64,000 bases of DNA, from NCBI RefSeq assembly GCF_001730315.1, contig NZ_MIKC01000040.1, positions 153,149 through 217,148 of the forward strand, read 5' to 3'. The translations under genes were made by a program, and so were the position numbers. Positions 40,642-48,578 of this stretch are shown one piece after another. Within the stretch, counting starts at the first letter, position 1. Each line of letters begins with the position of its first letter. The notes below the pieces were generated by a model that ran no database searches, was not told where the DNA came from, and was given only the letters and a program-made list of their open reading frames with translations. The stretch comes from Enterococcus ureilyticus (GTDB lineage: Bacteria; Bacillota; Bacilli; Lactobacillales; Enterococcaceae).

Positions 40642-41381
40642 TAAGGTTTTGATAAAATTCGATGTAAAAACTCTTTCGTCCGTTCTTCTTTTGGATGAAC
40701 AAAGATATCGTCAGAAGTTCCTTCTTCTGCAATCACACCTTTATCCATAAAAATCACACGGTCAGAAACTTCTTTAGCAAATTCCATTTCATGAGTGACG
40801 ATGATCATCGTTAATCCTGTATGGGCTAAATCCTTCATAGTCTTCAGTACTTCTCCGACCATTTCAGGATCAAGAGCTGAAGTTGGTTCATCGAATAACA
40901 TCACATCAGGATTCATCGATAAGGCACGAGCGATGGCGACACGCTGTTTTTGTCCACCGGAAAGTTGGGCTGGTTTTGCATCAATAAAGCGTTCCATACC
41001 AACTTTTTCAAGATTTTCTAACGCAATTTTCTTTGCTTCTTCTTTATTACGCTTTAAAACAGTAAGCTGTCCTGAGGTACAATTTTCTAAAACATTCATA
41101 TTATTAAATAGGTTAAATGATTGGAACACCATCCCTAAATGAGTACGGTATTTTGGCAGATTGTACCCACGCTCTAAGACATTTTCACCATTATAGATGA
41201 TTTTGCCTCCAGTTGGTTTTTCGAGTAAGTTGATACAACGTAACAGGGTTGATTTACCTGAACCAGAAGAGCCAATGATCGTGACAACTTCTCCTTTCGT
41301 GACGTTTACATTGATATCTTTTAACACTTCGTTATCACCAAAGCTTTTTCTTAAATGTTCGACTTCAATAATTGCGCTCAT
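40641..41381 (-). CDS. Amino acid ABC transporter ATPase, predicted lysine importer
   Basis: A 246-residue ABC ATPase of the polar amino acid class: GSSGSGKST near residue 35-43, signature [13 protein letters not shown], Walker [14 protein letters not shown] and VTHEMEFA. By protein sequence it would be called GlnQ-like. The lysine riboswitch ahead of the operon makes lysine the better-supported cargo. It follows the permease gene by 28 bases. Confidence 0.9.
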   Translation of the reverse strand: MSAIIEVEHLRKSFGDNEVLKDINVNVTKGEVVTIIGSSGSGKSTLLRCINLLEKPTGGKIIYNGENVLERGYNLPKYRTHLGMVFQSFNLFNNMNVLENCTSGQLTVLKRNKEEAKKIALENLEKVGMERFIDAKPAQLSGGQKQRVAIARALSMNPDVMLFDEPTSALDPEMVGEVLKTMKDLAHTGLTMIIVTHEMEFAKEVSDRVIFMDKGVIAEEGTSDDIFVHPKEERTKEFLHRILSKP

Positions 41382-41409
41382 ATTATTTCCTCCTAAATTT
41401 GAAAGCTCT

Positions 41410-43002
41410 TTAGCTTTCTTTTACGTTTTCTAGTTCTTCAACTTTGACATAAGCAGAAGGGCCGTCCATTTTCTTCTCGACTACACGTAAAACTCGTGTG
41501 ATAGCATAGGTCATGATCAAGTACATGATCCCTACGATCGTAAATGTTTGGAAGAACTGGAAGTTTGCACCAGAGGCAGAATTTCCTTGGAAAAATAGAT
41601 CAGCAACACCGATAACACTTAAAACGGCTGTATCTTTGATATTGATTACAAATTCATTCCCAGTAGCGGGTAAAATATTACGTAAAACTTGCGGCACAAT
41701 GACTTTACGCATAGTTTGCCCATGTGTCATTCCAATGGCTTGTGCTGCTTCAAATTGTCCAGAATCAACAGCAAAAATCCCACCACGAACGATTTCCGAC
41801 ATGTAAGCTCCTGTATTGATGGAAACAATGAATAATGCCGCAACCGTTCGGTCTAAAGAAATGCCAAAAGCTAAAGCTAGACCATAGAAGATGACCATTG
41901 CCTGCACCATCATAGGTGTTCCGCGGAACACCTCAATATAAATTGAAAGCAAACCATTGCCTAATTTTTGGAAGAACCGTTTCACTTTGTTGTCGGATTC
42001 TGGAATCGTACGAACGACTCCAATCAATAAACCTAAAGCTGTTCCGACAAAGGTACCAATCAATGCGATAAACAAGGTTAAACCTGCACCGCGTAAGAAC
42101 ATACCGCCGTATTGATCCCAGATATTTTTAAAATCAGCTAGAACGCCAGTTTTTTCACTATCACTTGTTTCAGCCGCGGGTTGATCTTTCACTGCTTGAT
42201 CCATGATTTTTGTGCGTTCTTCTGAAGAAATACCGGATAAAATTTGATTCACTTTAGCAATGGTTGGGTCTGCTTTACGCATACCAACTGCGATTTGAAC
42301 ATCTTCAGCATTGGTTTGGAAGCCATTTTCTTTAGAGAATTCGAGCATTTCCAACTCTTTATTCACACTTGTAGCGGTCACACCTTCAGGCCGTTCACTC
42401 ACATAGCCATCGATCATACCAGAAGCCAATGCCGTTCTCATTGCTGAAAAGTTATCCATTGCTTGTTGTTTATTCACACCTGGAATTTGATCGATCACGC
42501 TATAATGGAAGGTATTTAACTGTGCTGTAACTTTAGCACCAGATAGATCCTTTAAGTTTTTAGCATCTGCAAATTTGCTTTTCTTCTGAACAACTACAAC
42601 TAATTGTGATTCATAATAAGGATCAGTAAAATCAATTTCTTTGCGTCGTTCAGCCGTTGGGCTCATACCAGCAATAATCGCATCGATTTTTCCAGATTGC
42701 AGAGCAGGGGCTAGACCATCCCATTTTGTTTGAACGATCACGAGTTTTTTATCTAAGCCGGCAGCAATTTTTTTAGCGATTTGTACATCGTAGCCCCCTG
42801 CATAAGAAGAATTTCCTTGAATTGGTACAGCACCGTGTGCATCTGTTTTTTGGGACCAGTTAAACGGGGCGTAACCAGCCTCCATTCCAACACGGAATTC
42901 TCCGTTAGCCTCTGTTCCTTCTGCTTGACTAAAGACTGGAGCACAGAAAATAACTAAAATAAATGCAAATAACAAGCCAAGTGAAAATGATTTTTTGTTC
43001 AT
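41410..43002 (-). CDS. Fused substrate-binding and permease protein of an amino acid ABC importer, predicted lysine
   Basis: A 530-residue fusion. A signal peptide (1 to about 27) leads into one extracellular binding domain (about 35-270; [27 protein letters not shown]), then a membrane domain with about five helices (300-515) holding the permease loop [13 protein letters not shown] and the coupling stretch [21 protein letters not shown]. GlnP proteins of this kind often carry two binding domains; here there is one. A riboswitch, terminator and promoter lie upstream, so lysine probably represses it. Confidence 0.92.
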   Translation of the reverse strand: MNKKSFSLGLLFAFILVIFCAPVFSQAEGTEANGEFRVGMEAGYAPFNWSQKTDAHGAVPIQGNSSYAGGYDVQIAKKIAAGLDKKLVIVQTKWDGLAPALQSGKIDAIIAGMSPTAERRKEIDFTDPYYESQLVVVVQKKSKFADAKNLKDLSGAKVTAQLNTFHYSVIDQIPGVNKQQAMDNFSAMRTALASGMIDGYVSERPEGVTATSVNKELEMLEFSKENGFQTNAEDVQIAVGMRKADPTIAKVNQILSGISSEERTKIMDQAVKDQPAAETSDSEKTGVLADFKNIWDQYGGMFLRGAGLTLFIALIGTFVGTALGLLIGVVRTIPESDNKVKRFFQKLGNGLLSIYIEVFRGTPMMVQAMVIFYGLALAFGISLDRTVAALFIVSINTGAYMSEIVRGGIFAVDSGQFEAAQAIGMTHGQTMRKVIVPQVLRNILPATGNEFVINIKDTAVLSVIGVADLFFQGNSASGANFQFFQTFTIVGIMYLIMTYAITRVLRVVEKKMDGPSAYVKVEELENVKES

Positions 43003-43099
43003 AATTGTCTTCCTTTCTTATACATCCTTGAATTTGTTTTACTATAATTCAGTTTAAAGAGTTTTGAAGAATACATTGAAACAGCTTCTTCTTTCACAC

Positions 43100-43130
43100 A
43101 AAAAAACAACTATGCAAAATGCATAGTTGC
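43100..43130 (-). terminator. Riboswitch-controlled terminator
   Basis: A perfect 9-base stem (43107-43115 with 43121-43129) is followed on the minus strand by seven T. It stands between the aptamer and the transporter gene, as an attenuator. Confidence 0.88.
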
Positions 43131-43157
43131 CTATATCGTCAGGTACTCTCAACAAAA

Positions 43158-43322
43158 ACATAGCGCAACTTAGCATCACTACTAAGACAGTCCGCAAGTT
43201 GTTCGCTTACGTCCCAACACATAACAGGGAGGCTGTTATGCATTTCGGCGATTTTTCCTAGACTTGTTTCGACGTGTCCTCTCACTCCACAAGCTTAATA
43301 AAAAACGCAACCTCTACCTCGA
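43158..43322 (-). promoter_or_regulatory. Lysine riboswitch (L-box) aptamer
   Basis: Read on the minus strand, the landmarks of the lysine riboswitch appear in order: GGTAGAGGTTGCG at the 5' end (43322-43308), CGCCGAA (43250-43244), a P4 stem ATGCATAACAG with CTGTTATGTGT, then TGGG, a CTGTC segment, a P5 arm with TTAG and CTAA, and a closing GCGCTATG (43166-43159). Length is about 165 bases. P1 pairing looks weak by eye, and this is a recognition from memory of the lysC leader pattern rather than a covariance-model hit. Confidence 0.78.
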
Positions 43323-43358
43323 TTTGAGGTACTATTTAATTATTCGATTCGAGTATAA

Positions 43359-43387
43359 AGTGTACGTTATTTACTTGGAAAAGTCAA
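43359..43387 (-). promoter_or_regulatory. Promoter of the riboswitch and transporter operon
   Basis: On the minus strand, TTGACT (43387-43382) and TACACT (43364-43359) are spaced by exactly 17 bases. The start would be near 43352, about 30 bases before the aptamer. Confidence 0.75.
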
Positions 43388-43695
43388 TTGCTTGTTTACC
43401 TAAGATTTGTTTGGAAATAATGGATTTCATGTCAATTGATTATAAAAAAACTTGGATAAACACAATTGTGGTAATCAGCGTTGTTTGTATTGTAGCTGTA
43501 CTAGACATAAAGAATACAGAAGACCGTAGAACGGCTCGAGATGTTTTTTTAGGGTAATAGTCCATTTGTTTCTAGTAGCTCAAAACAGAGTGCGAAAGAT
43601 AAAATGATCGTGGTCATCCTAATTAATCAAAGAACAAGAAAAAAGCACTGAAAAGGAATACTTTTTCAGTACTTTTTGACAGTCAAAACATATAA
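43388..43695. other. Region with no supported gene between the riboswitch promoter and the small membrane gene
   Basis: Apart from the terminator at 43641-43676, I see only a weak 45-codon plus-strand frame (43420-43557) with a hydrophobic middle but a poor ribosome binding site. The sequence is AT-rich. Confidence 0.5.
43641..43676 (-). terminator. Terminator of the small membrane protein gene
   Basis: A 10-base stem with one wobble (about 43644-43653 with 43663-43672) followed on the minus strand by a T run. Confidence 0.8.
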
Positions 43696-43995
43696 TTAAG
43701 CTTTTGCTGCTTCTTTTGGTTCGCGGCCTAAAATAGCTTGTAAGACAGTTAAGACACCATATGAAGCTAAGATTGTGTAAATCAAGCTTGAATAAGTTGT
43801 AATATCGAAATCCCACGTTTTGTAAATCACTAAAACAATAGCCAAAATAATACCAGCAAGAACGTTAAAGAATGCAAACGCCCACAGATTTCCGTTTTCT
43901 TTGCGTGAAAGATAATAGATCGAAAACCATAAGCTTAGAACACCCCAAGCAATGCAGACTAAAATAGCTGCCCAATAAATAATAAATGCTACCAC
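43696..43995 (-). CDS. Small hypothetical membrane protein
   Basis: A 99-residue protein with three hydrophobic segments (about residues 4-26, 38-58 and 68-88), two of them in SLWFSIYYL and VLAGIILAIVLVIY. A GAGGTGA site precedes the start. Unknown function and no recognised family; monocistronic with its own terminator. Confidence 0.75.
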   Translation of the reverse strand: MVAFIIYWAAILVCIAWGVLSLWFSIYYLSRKENGNLWAFAFFNVLAGIILAIVLVIYKTWDFDITTYSSLIYTILASYGVLTVLQAILGREPKEAAKA

Positions 43996-44223
43996 GAAGT
44001 TTCACCTCACTTTTATACATTAAGTATTCTATCACGTTCTCTTTTATTTGTCATGAAAAGTCAGTGATAAAGCGGACATAATTAAAAGCTTTTCACCTGT
44101 TTTTAACGTGCAAAATTCGTGTCCTAATTAGCAAATATGAACGCAATTCTTTTTTATTTCTACGAATATGTTTTCTCTCTCTTCCGTCTTTACGTTATAA
44201 TGAAACTATTAGGAGATGAGACA

Positions 44224-44928
44224 ATGCAAACAATTAATGAAACGAAAGCGATAAACCTGATCCAGCAAGCTAATCGTATTACTTTCTTAACAGGCGCGGG
44301 TGTGTCAACAGCCTCAGGCATCCCAGATTATCGCTCATTGTCTGGCATTTATAAAGGAATCGAACGACCTGAATATCTGTTAAGCCAGACTTGTATGATT
44401 GAGGAACCAGAAAAATTTTATTCATTTGTGCAAACATTATATCATCCTAATGCCAAACCAAATATCATCCATCTGAAAATAGCAGAACTACAAAAAACTA
44501 AGAATGCATGGGTCGTTTCCCAAAATATAGACGGCCTCCATGCCAAAGCGAAAATGCAGTAGCTTGTTGATTTTCATGGAAACTTATATGATTGTTATTG
44601 TAGAAAATGTGGTCAAGCAGTTTCAGCAAAAGTTTATCTAACTTCTGCAAGGCATGAGCAATGTGGTGGCCAAATTCGACCGAATATTGTTCTATATGAA
44701 GAAGGATTAGATGAAAAAGCAATAGCGGTATCGATCGAAGCTATAGCAAAAGCTGATCTGATCGTGATCGTTGGGACTAGCTTTCAAGTGCATCCGTTTT
44801 GTGATTTGATTCATTATGCAAATGACGCAGCTACACTTTTAGTGATTAATCAAACACCGATTCAATTAAATAGGGATGCTTATTTTTTAAAAGAAGATGC
44901 AGTGAAGGTCTTTGAAAATATAGGATAA
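44224..44928 (+). pseudogene. Sirtuin (NAD-dependent protein deacylase) interrupted by an in-frame TAG
   Basis: A full-length Sir2 frame of 234 codons except for a TAG at codon 113 (44560-44562). Before it lie the NAD motifs TGAGVSTASGIPDYR and QNIDGLH; after it, in the same frame, come the catalytic histidine in DFHGNLYD, the zinc cysteines CYCRKC and the NAD-binding VGTSFQVHP. Related proteins usually have a glutamine at the stop, so one C-to-T change would explain it. The stop removes the catalytic residue, so the gene is probably inactive unless the codon is read through. A strong AGGAGATGAG site precedes the ATG. Confidence 0.9.
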
Positions 44929-44939
44929 GGAGCTTTAAC

Positions 44940-45782
44940 ATGGAAGAAATTAAATCAGAACGACAAAAAATGATCGGCGGCGAACTTTATTTTGCTGGTG
45001 ATCCAGAACTGGCAACAGCTCGCAAATTTGCAAGAGAACAGATGAAATTGATCAATAAAGAAGAAGACAGCCAAATCCGCCGCCAATTAGTGGAAGAAAC
45101 CTTTGGAACAACTGGAACAGGTAGTTACATTGAACCATCAATTAGTTTTGATTATGGGTTTAATATTCATGTTGGTAAAAATTTTTATGCCAATTTTAAT
45201 AGTATTTTCTTAGATATTTGTCCAATTACGATTGGGGACAATTGCATGTTTGGACCGAACGCTCAACTATATGCAGCCACACATCCTCTACATCCAGTCA
45301 AAAGAAATAGTGGGTTGGAATTTGGAAAACCCATCACGATTGGGGATAACGTTTGGCTTGGCGGTGGTGTTATCGTCACTCCAGGTGTAACGCTAGGTAA
45401 TAATGTGGTTGTAGCAGCAGGGGCTGTCGTGACCAAATCTTTTCCAGATAATTGTGTAATTGGCGGTAATCCTGCAAAAATCATCAAAGAAATTGAACTG
45501 GATGAGCCGAATCAGCCTCCTTTAACAATCCAACGCGATAAAATTGATACACTAGACAAAAAAATAGTTGCATTATTAGAAGAACGTATGGATGTAGTAG
45601 AAGCAATTGTTGCTATCAAAAAAACTGCTGACAAGCAGATATTAGATACCTCAAGAGAACAAGAAGTTTTAAAAAAAATCAATACGTATATCCAAAATGA
45701 TGCGTACAAAGAAGTGATCAAAGAAACTTACCAAGGAATTATGGACGCATCAAAACATTTTCAGCAAAAACAGCTGGATTAA
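44940..45782 (+). CDS. Sugar O-acetyltransferase fused to an AroQ-type chorismate mutase
   Basis: A 280-residue two-domain protein. Residues 1-185 are a maltose/galactoside O-acetyltransferase (Maa/LacA) with a left-handed beta-helix (ITIGDNVWLGGGVIVTPGV) and the active-site histidine in YAATHPLHP near 115. Residues about 195-280 match the all-helical chorismate mutase domain (IDTLDKKIVALLEERMDVV to the end), which turns chorismate into prephenate. No aromatic pathway gene lies beside it. It starts 11 bases after the sirtuin frame. The fusion is read without any frameshift and looks genuine. Confidence 0.88.
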   Translation: MEEIKSERQKMIGGELYFAGDPELATARKFAREQMKLINKEEDSQIRRQLVEETFGTTGTGSYIEPSISFDYGFNIHVGKNFYANFNSIFLDICPITIGDNCMFGPNAQLYAATHPLHPVKRNSGLEFGKPITIGDNVWLGGGVIVTPGVTLGNNVVVAAGAVVTKSFPDNCVIGGNPAKIIKEIELDEPNQPPLTIQRDKIDTLDKKIVALLEERMDVVEAIVAIKKTADKQILDTSREQEVLKKINTYIQNDAYKEVIKETYQGIMDASKHFQQKQLD

Positions 45783-45802
45783 AAGAGCCAGGAGGGAATT
45801 GA

Positions 45803-46321
45803 ATGGATGGTGTAAAAAGACGGGAAGCGATCTTACTTGAATTAGAATCAGCAGAAAAGCCTGTGAGTGCCAGTCGTTTTGCAAAAGAGTTCAAAGTCAG
45901 CCGCCAAATTGTGGTTGGAGATGTAGCCCTTTTAAGGGCTGCAGGTCATGATATTATCGCAACAGCTAGAGGATATCTGCTGGAAAAAGAAGAAAATAAA
46001 CAAGGTATCATTCGGAAAATTGCCTGTCAGCACTCTCCCGAACAAACGGAAGAGGAATTACGAACAATTGTCTTTTTAGGTGGTGAGTTGCTTGATGTTG
46101 TGGTAGAGCATCCGATTTATGGTGAATTAACAGGAGGTTTGCATATCCGCACAGAAAAAGAGGTGAAAGCGTTCATCAAAGCATATCAAAAAAGTAGTGC
46201 GTCGCTATTATCCGAGTTGACTGGTGGTATCCATCTACATACGATACGTTGTGAAAGTGAAGACGCACTTAGCCGAATAAAAGAAGGGTTAGCCGAAAAA
46301 GGAATTTTGTATCAGGGCTAA
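45803..46321 (+). CDS. niaR: Niacin-responsive transcriptional repressor NiaR
   Basis: A 172-residue regulator: an N-terminal helix-turn-helix (residues about 15-50, SRQIVVGDVALLRAAG) and a 3H domain whose histidines appear in VVEHPIYGEL, GGLHIRT and GGIHLHT and bind metal and niacin in known members. NiaR represses niacin uptake and NAD synthesis genes. No niaX or NAD synthesis gene is adjacent, but the broken sirtuin, an NAD consumer, lies two genes upstream. Confidence 0.92.
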   Translation: MDGVKRREAILLELESAEKPVSASRFAKEFKVSRQIVVGDVALLRAAGHDIIATARGYLLEKEENKQGIIRKIACQHSPEQTEEELRTIVFLGGELLDVVVEHPIYGELTGGLHIRTEKEVKAFIKAYQKSSASLLSELTGGIHLHTIRCESEDALSRIKEGLAEKGILYQG

Positions 46322-46323
46322 TA

Positions 46324-46368
46324 AAAAGCTCTATCAGAAATCATCTCGATTTCTGATAGAGCTTTTAC
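46324..46368. terminator. Bidirectional terminator between niaR and ldh
   Basis: A long stem (about 46324-46341 with 46348-46364) with A-rich and T-rich flanks. It serves both converging genes. Confidence 0.88.
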
Positions 46369-47348
46369 TAATTATTTTCAGCTTCAAATTTTTCAAACGC
46401 TGACTTGATTACATCTTTCAAAGCGTTAGCAGAAGCGTTCATGCGATCTTTTTCTGAATCTGTCAACGGAATTTCGATCACTTGTTTGATTCCTTGGCGG
46501 TTGATCACAGCTGGTGCACCAATATAAATATCATTTTGTCCGTATTCACCATCTAAATAAACAGATAGGGGGAAGACAGAATCTTCATCATCTAGAATCG
46601 CTTTTGTAATTCGTGCTAAGGCAGCTGCGATTCCGTAGAAGGTTGCACCTTTTTTCTCAATGATTGAATAAGCCGCATCTCGTACATTGAAGAATAAGTT
46701 GACCATCGCTTCTTCATCGACGTCTGGATTATTTTTGACCCATTCGTAAATTTGCAACCCAGCTACATTGGCATGTGACCAAACTGGAAATTCAGTATCA
46801 CCATGTTCTCCCAAAATATACGCATGGACATTACGGGCATCCACATCAACTAATTCAGCGATTGCTTGACGGAAACGAGCAGAATCTAGAGATGTTCCTG
46901 AACCGATAACGCGTTCTTTTGGAAATCCTGAGAATTTCCATGTAGAATAAGTTAAAATATCCACTGGATTGGCAGCGACTAAGAAGATGCCACTAAATCC
47001 AGAATCAACGATTGCAGTGACGATTTGTTTGTTGATCTTTAAATTTTTATGCACTAAATCGATTCGTGTTTCACCTGGTTTTTGTGCGGCACCTGCTGTT
47101 AAGACAACAAGGTCAGCATCGTGACAATCGTCATAAGTAGCGGCATAAATCTTTTTAGGAGAAGTAAAAGCTAATGCGTGAGATAAATCAGCGGCATCTC
47201 CTTCAGTTTTCTTTGTATCTATATCAATAATACCAACTTCTTGAGCAATATTTTGAGTGACTAAGGCAAAAGCATAACTAGATCCGACAGCGCCATCTCC
47301 AACTAAAATTACCTTTTGGTGGTCTTTGTTCCCAACTGCTGCAGTCAT
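46368..47348 (-). CDS. ldh: L-lactate dehydrogenase
   Basis: A 326-residue enzyme that reduces pyruvate to L-lactate and renews NAD. The NAD site VGDGAVGSS is near residues 16-24, the substrate arginine and aspartate lie in [13 protein letters not shown], and the catalytic histidine is in GEHGDTEFP near 190. ATG 47348 is chosen because AAAGGA lies nine bases before it; the ATG at 47357 touches that site. Allosteric fructose-bisphosphate control is usual in the family. Confidence 0.96.
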   Translation of the reverse strand: MTAAVGNKDHQKVILVGDGAVGSSYAFALVTQNIAQEVGIIDIDTKKTEGDAADLSHALAFTSPKKIYAATYDDCHDADLVVLTAGAAQKPGETRIDLVHKNLKINKQIVTAIVDSGFSGIFLVAANPVDILTYSTWKFSGFPKERVIGSGTSLDSARFRQAIAELVDVDARNVHAYILGEHGDTEFPVWSHANVAGLQIYEWVKNNPDVDEEAMVNLFFNVRDAAYSIIEKKGATFYGIAAALARITKAILDDEDSVFPLSVYLDGEYGQNDIYIGAPAVINRQGIKQVIEIPLTDSEKDRMNASANALKDVIKSAFEKFEAENN

Positions 47349-47386
47349 GTGTATCATTCCTTTCAGATAATTGTTTTATCACACTG

Positions 47387-47415
47387 ATAATACCATCGTT
47401 TGTGAGGTTTGTCAC
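47387..47415 (-). promoter_or_regulatory. Promoter of ldh
   Basis: On the minus strand, GTGACA (47415-47410) and TATTAT (47392-47387) are 17 bases apart. I see no clear Rex or CcpA site. Confidence 0.7.
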
Positions 47416-47735
47416 GTTTTTTGTTTAGAAAAATAATACAGTTTTTAAAGGTGTTTCATAAGAAAACTCTTTCATGTGCGGTGTTTCACTATTTCTGTTT
47501 TTACCTATTTAGTTTGTTGGGAGAAAAGACAATTAAATTTTATGGCTTTTTTAACAACTTAAAAGATTCGGCAATCGATTGTTTTATGGTATAATTATAA
47601 AAAAACTGGGCAGAGGATTTTCCTGCCTGGGTATTTTGTGTTGGACAATGAATAAACAAGAAGGCAGAGAAGATTCTGTATTTTTTTCTGAGAAGATTCC
47701 GTTTGCCGCAATGTTTTTTATAAGGAGAAATATAG
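47416..47735. other. Region between the ldh promoter and pth
   Basis: No supported gene. A TATAAT at 47590-47595, with a weak TTCGGC 17 bases before it, is the likely pth promoter; the leader is then about 135 bases. Confidence 0.5.
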
Positions 47736-48302
47736 ATGAAGATGATCGTTGGGTTAGGTAACCCAGGAAGTAAATATCAAGAAACAAAACATAATATTGG
47801 TTTTATTACGGTAGATGAAATTGCGCATCGTTATAATGCGACCTTCAATAAAAGTCAGTTTGAAGCAGATATTGCAGAATTTTTCATTGGAACTGAGAAA
47901 ATCATGCTAGTTAAACCACTAACGTTCATGAATGAGTCTGGCCGCTCTGTGGGTCCTTTAATGACTTATTATGGTGTAGAAGATGAAGAGTTGATCGTGA
48001 TCTATGACGACTTAGATTTAGAAACAGGGAAGATTCGTTTACGAGAGAAAGGCGGAGCAGGTGGGCACAATGGCATGAAAAGTTTGATTGCACACCTAGG
48101 TACAAACATATTTCCGAGAATCAAGATCGGTATTGGTCGTCCAATTGGGAGCAATACGGTTGTTCATCATGTATTGACAGGGTTTCCTAAAGACAAACAT
48201 GAAGAGATTTTACTAGCGGTGAAAAGCGCAGCGGATGCGGCAATCTATGCTTGTGAAGGCCATACGTTTGTTGACACGATGAATCAGTTTAATGGGAAAT
48301 AA
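47736..48302 (+). CDS. pth: Peptidyl-tRNA hydrolase
   Basis: A 188-residue enzyme that frees tRNA from prematurely released peptides. The catalytic histidine is in TKHNIGF near residue 20, and YDDLDLETGKIRLREKGGAG and GHNGMKS are the conserved loop. An AAGGAG site precedes the ATG. It starts the cluster that includes mfd. Confidence 0.96.
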   Translation: MKMIVGLGNPGSKYQETKHNIGFITVDEIAHRYNATFNKSQFEADIAEFFIGTEKIMLVKPLTFMNESGRSVGPLMTYYGVEDEELIVIYDDLDLETGKIRLREKGGAGGHNGMKSLIAHLGTNIFPRIKIGIGRPIGSNTVVHHVLTGFPKDKHEEILLAVKSAADAAIYACEGHTFVDTMNQFNGK

Positions 48303-48317
48303 GTGAAATAGGAAGTT

Positions 48318-48558
48318 TTATCTAGCTTTGCAGGCTAGTCTTTCAGAAAAAAGATAAAATCTGATTGTGGCAAAAGACGCCACCCTCATATTTTTCTATT
48401 TTTCAATCAAGACTGGGAGAGCCTGTTCAGCTTTTATAGTTATCTAGCTTTGCAGGCTAGTCTTTCAGAAAAAAGATAAAATCTGATTGTGGCAAGAGAC
48501 GCCACCCTCATACTTTTCTATTTTTCAATCAAGACTGGGAGAGCCTGTTCAGCTTTTA
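48318..48558 (+). repeat. 122-base tandem duplication between pth and mfd
   Basis: Two direct copies (48318-48439 and 48440-48558) differ at only two or so positions. Each holds a CTAGC/GCTAG hairpin and a GTGGC/GCCAC hairpin. The second copy runs into the mfd ribosome binding site. The near-identity points to a recent duplication of a leader element. Confidence 0.9.
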
Positions 48559-48578
48559 AATTTTAGGAGGAGTCTGAC

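Noticed and set aside
43158..43322. Leader considered as a T-box, SAM or glutamine riboswitch
   Set aside because: The T-box sequence (GGGTGGNACCGCG-like) and the SAM riboswitch core are missing, and the fold is longer than known glutamine aptamers. The lysine pattern fits best.
43264..43557. 97-codon plus-strand frame, or its shorter form from 43420 with a hydrophobic segment
   Set aside because: The first half lies antisense over the lysine riboswitch and its promoter; the shorter form has a poor ribosome binding site and no visible promoter. Kept only as a remote possibility.
48318..48558. Tandem repeats considered as a CRISPR array or attachment site
   Set aside because: Only two units directly abutting, no spacers, no cas genes and no integrase nearby.
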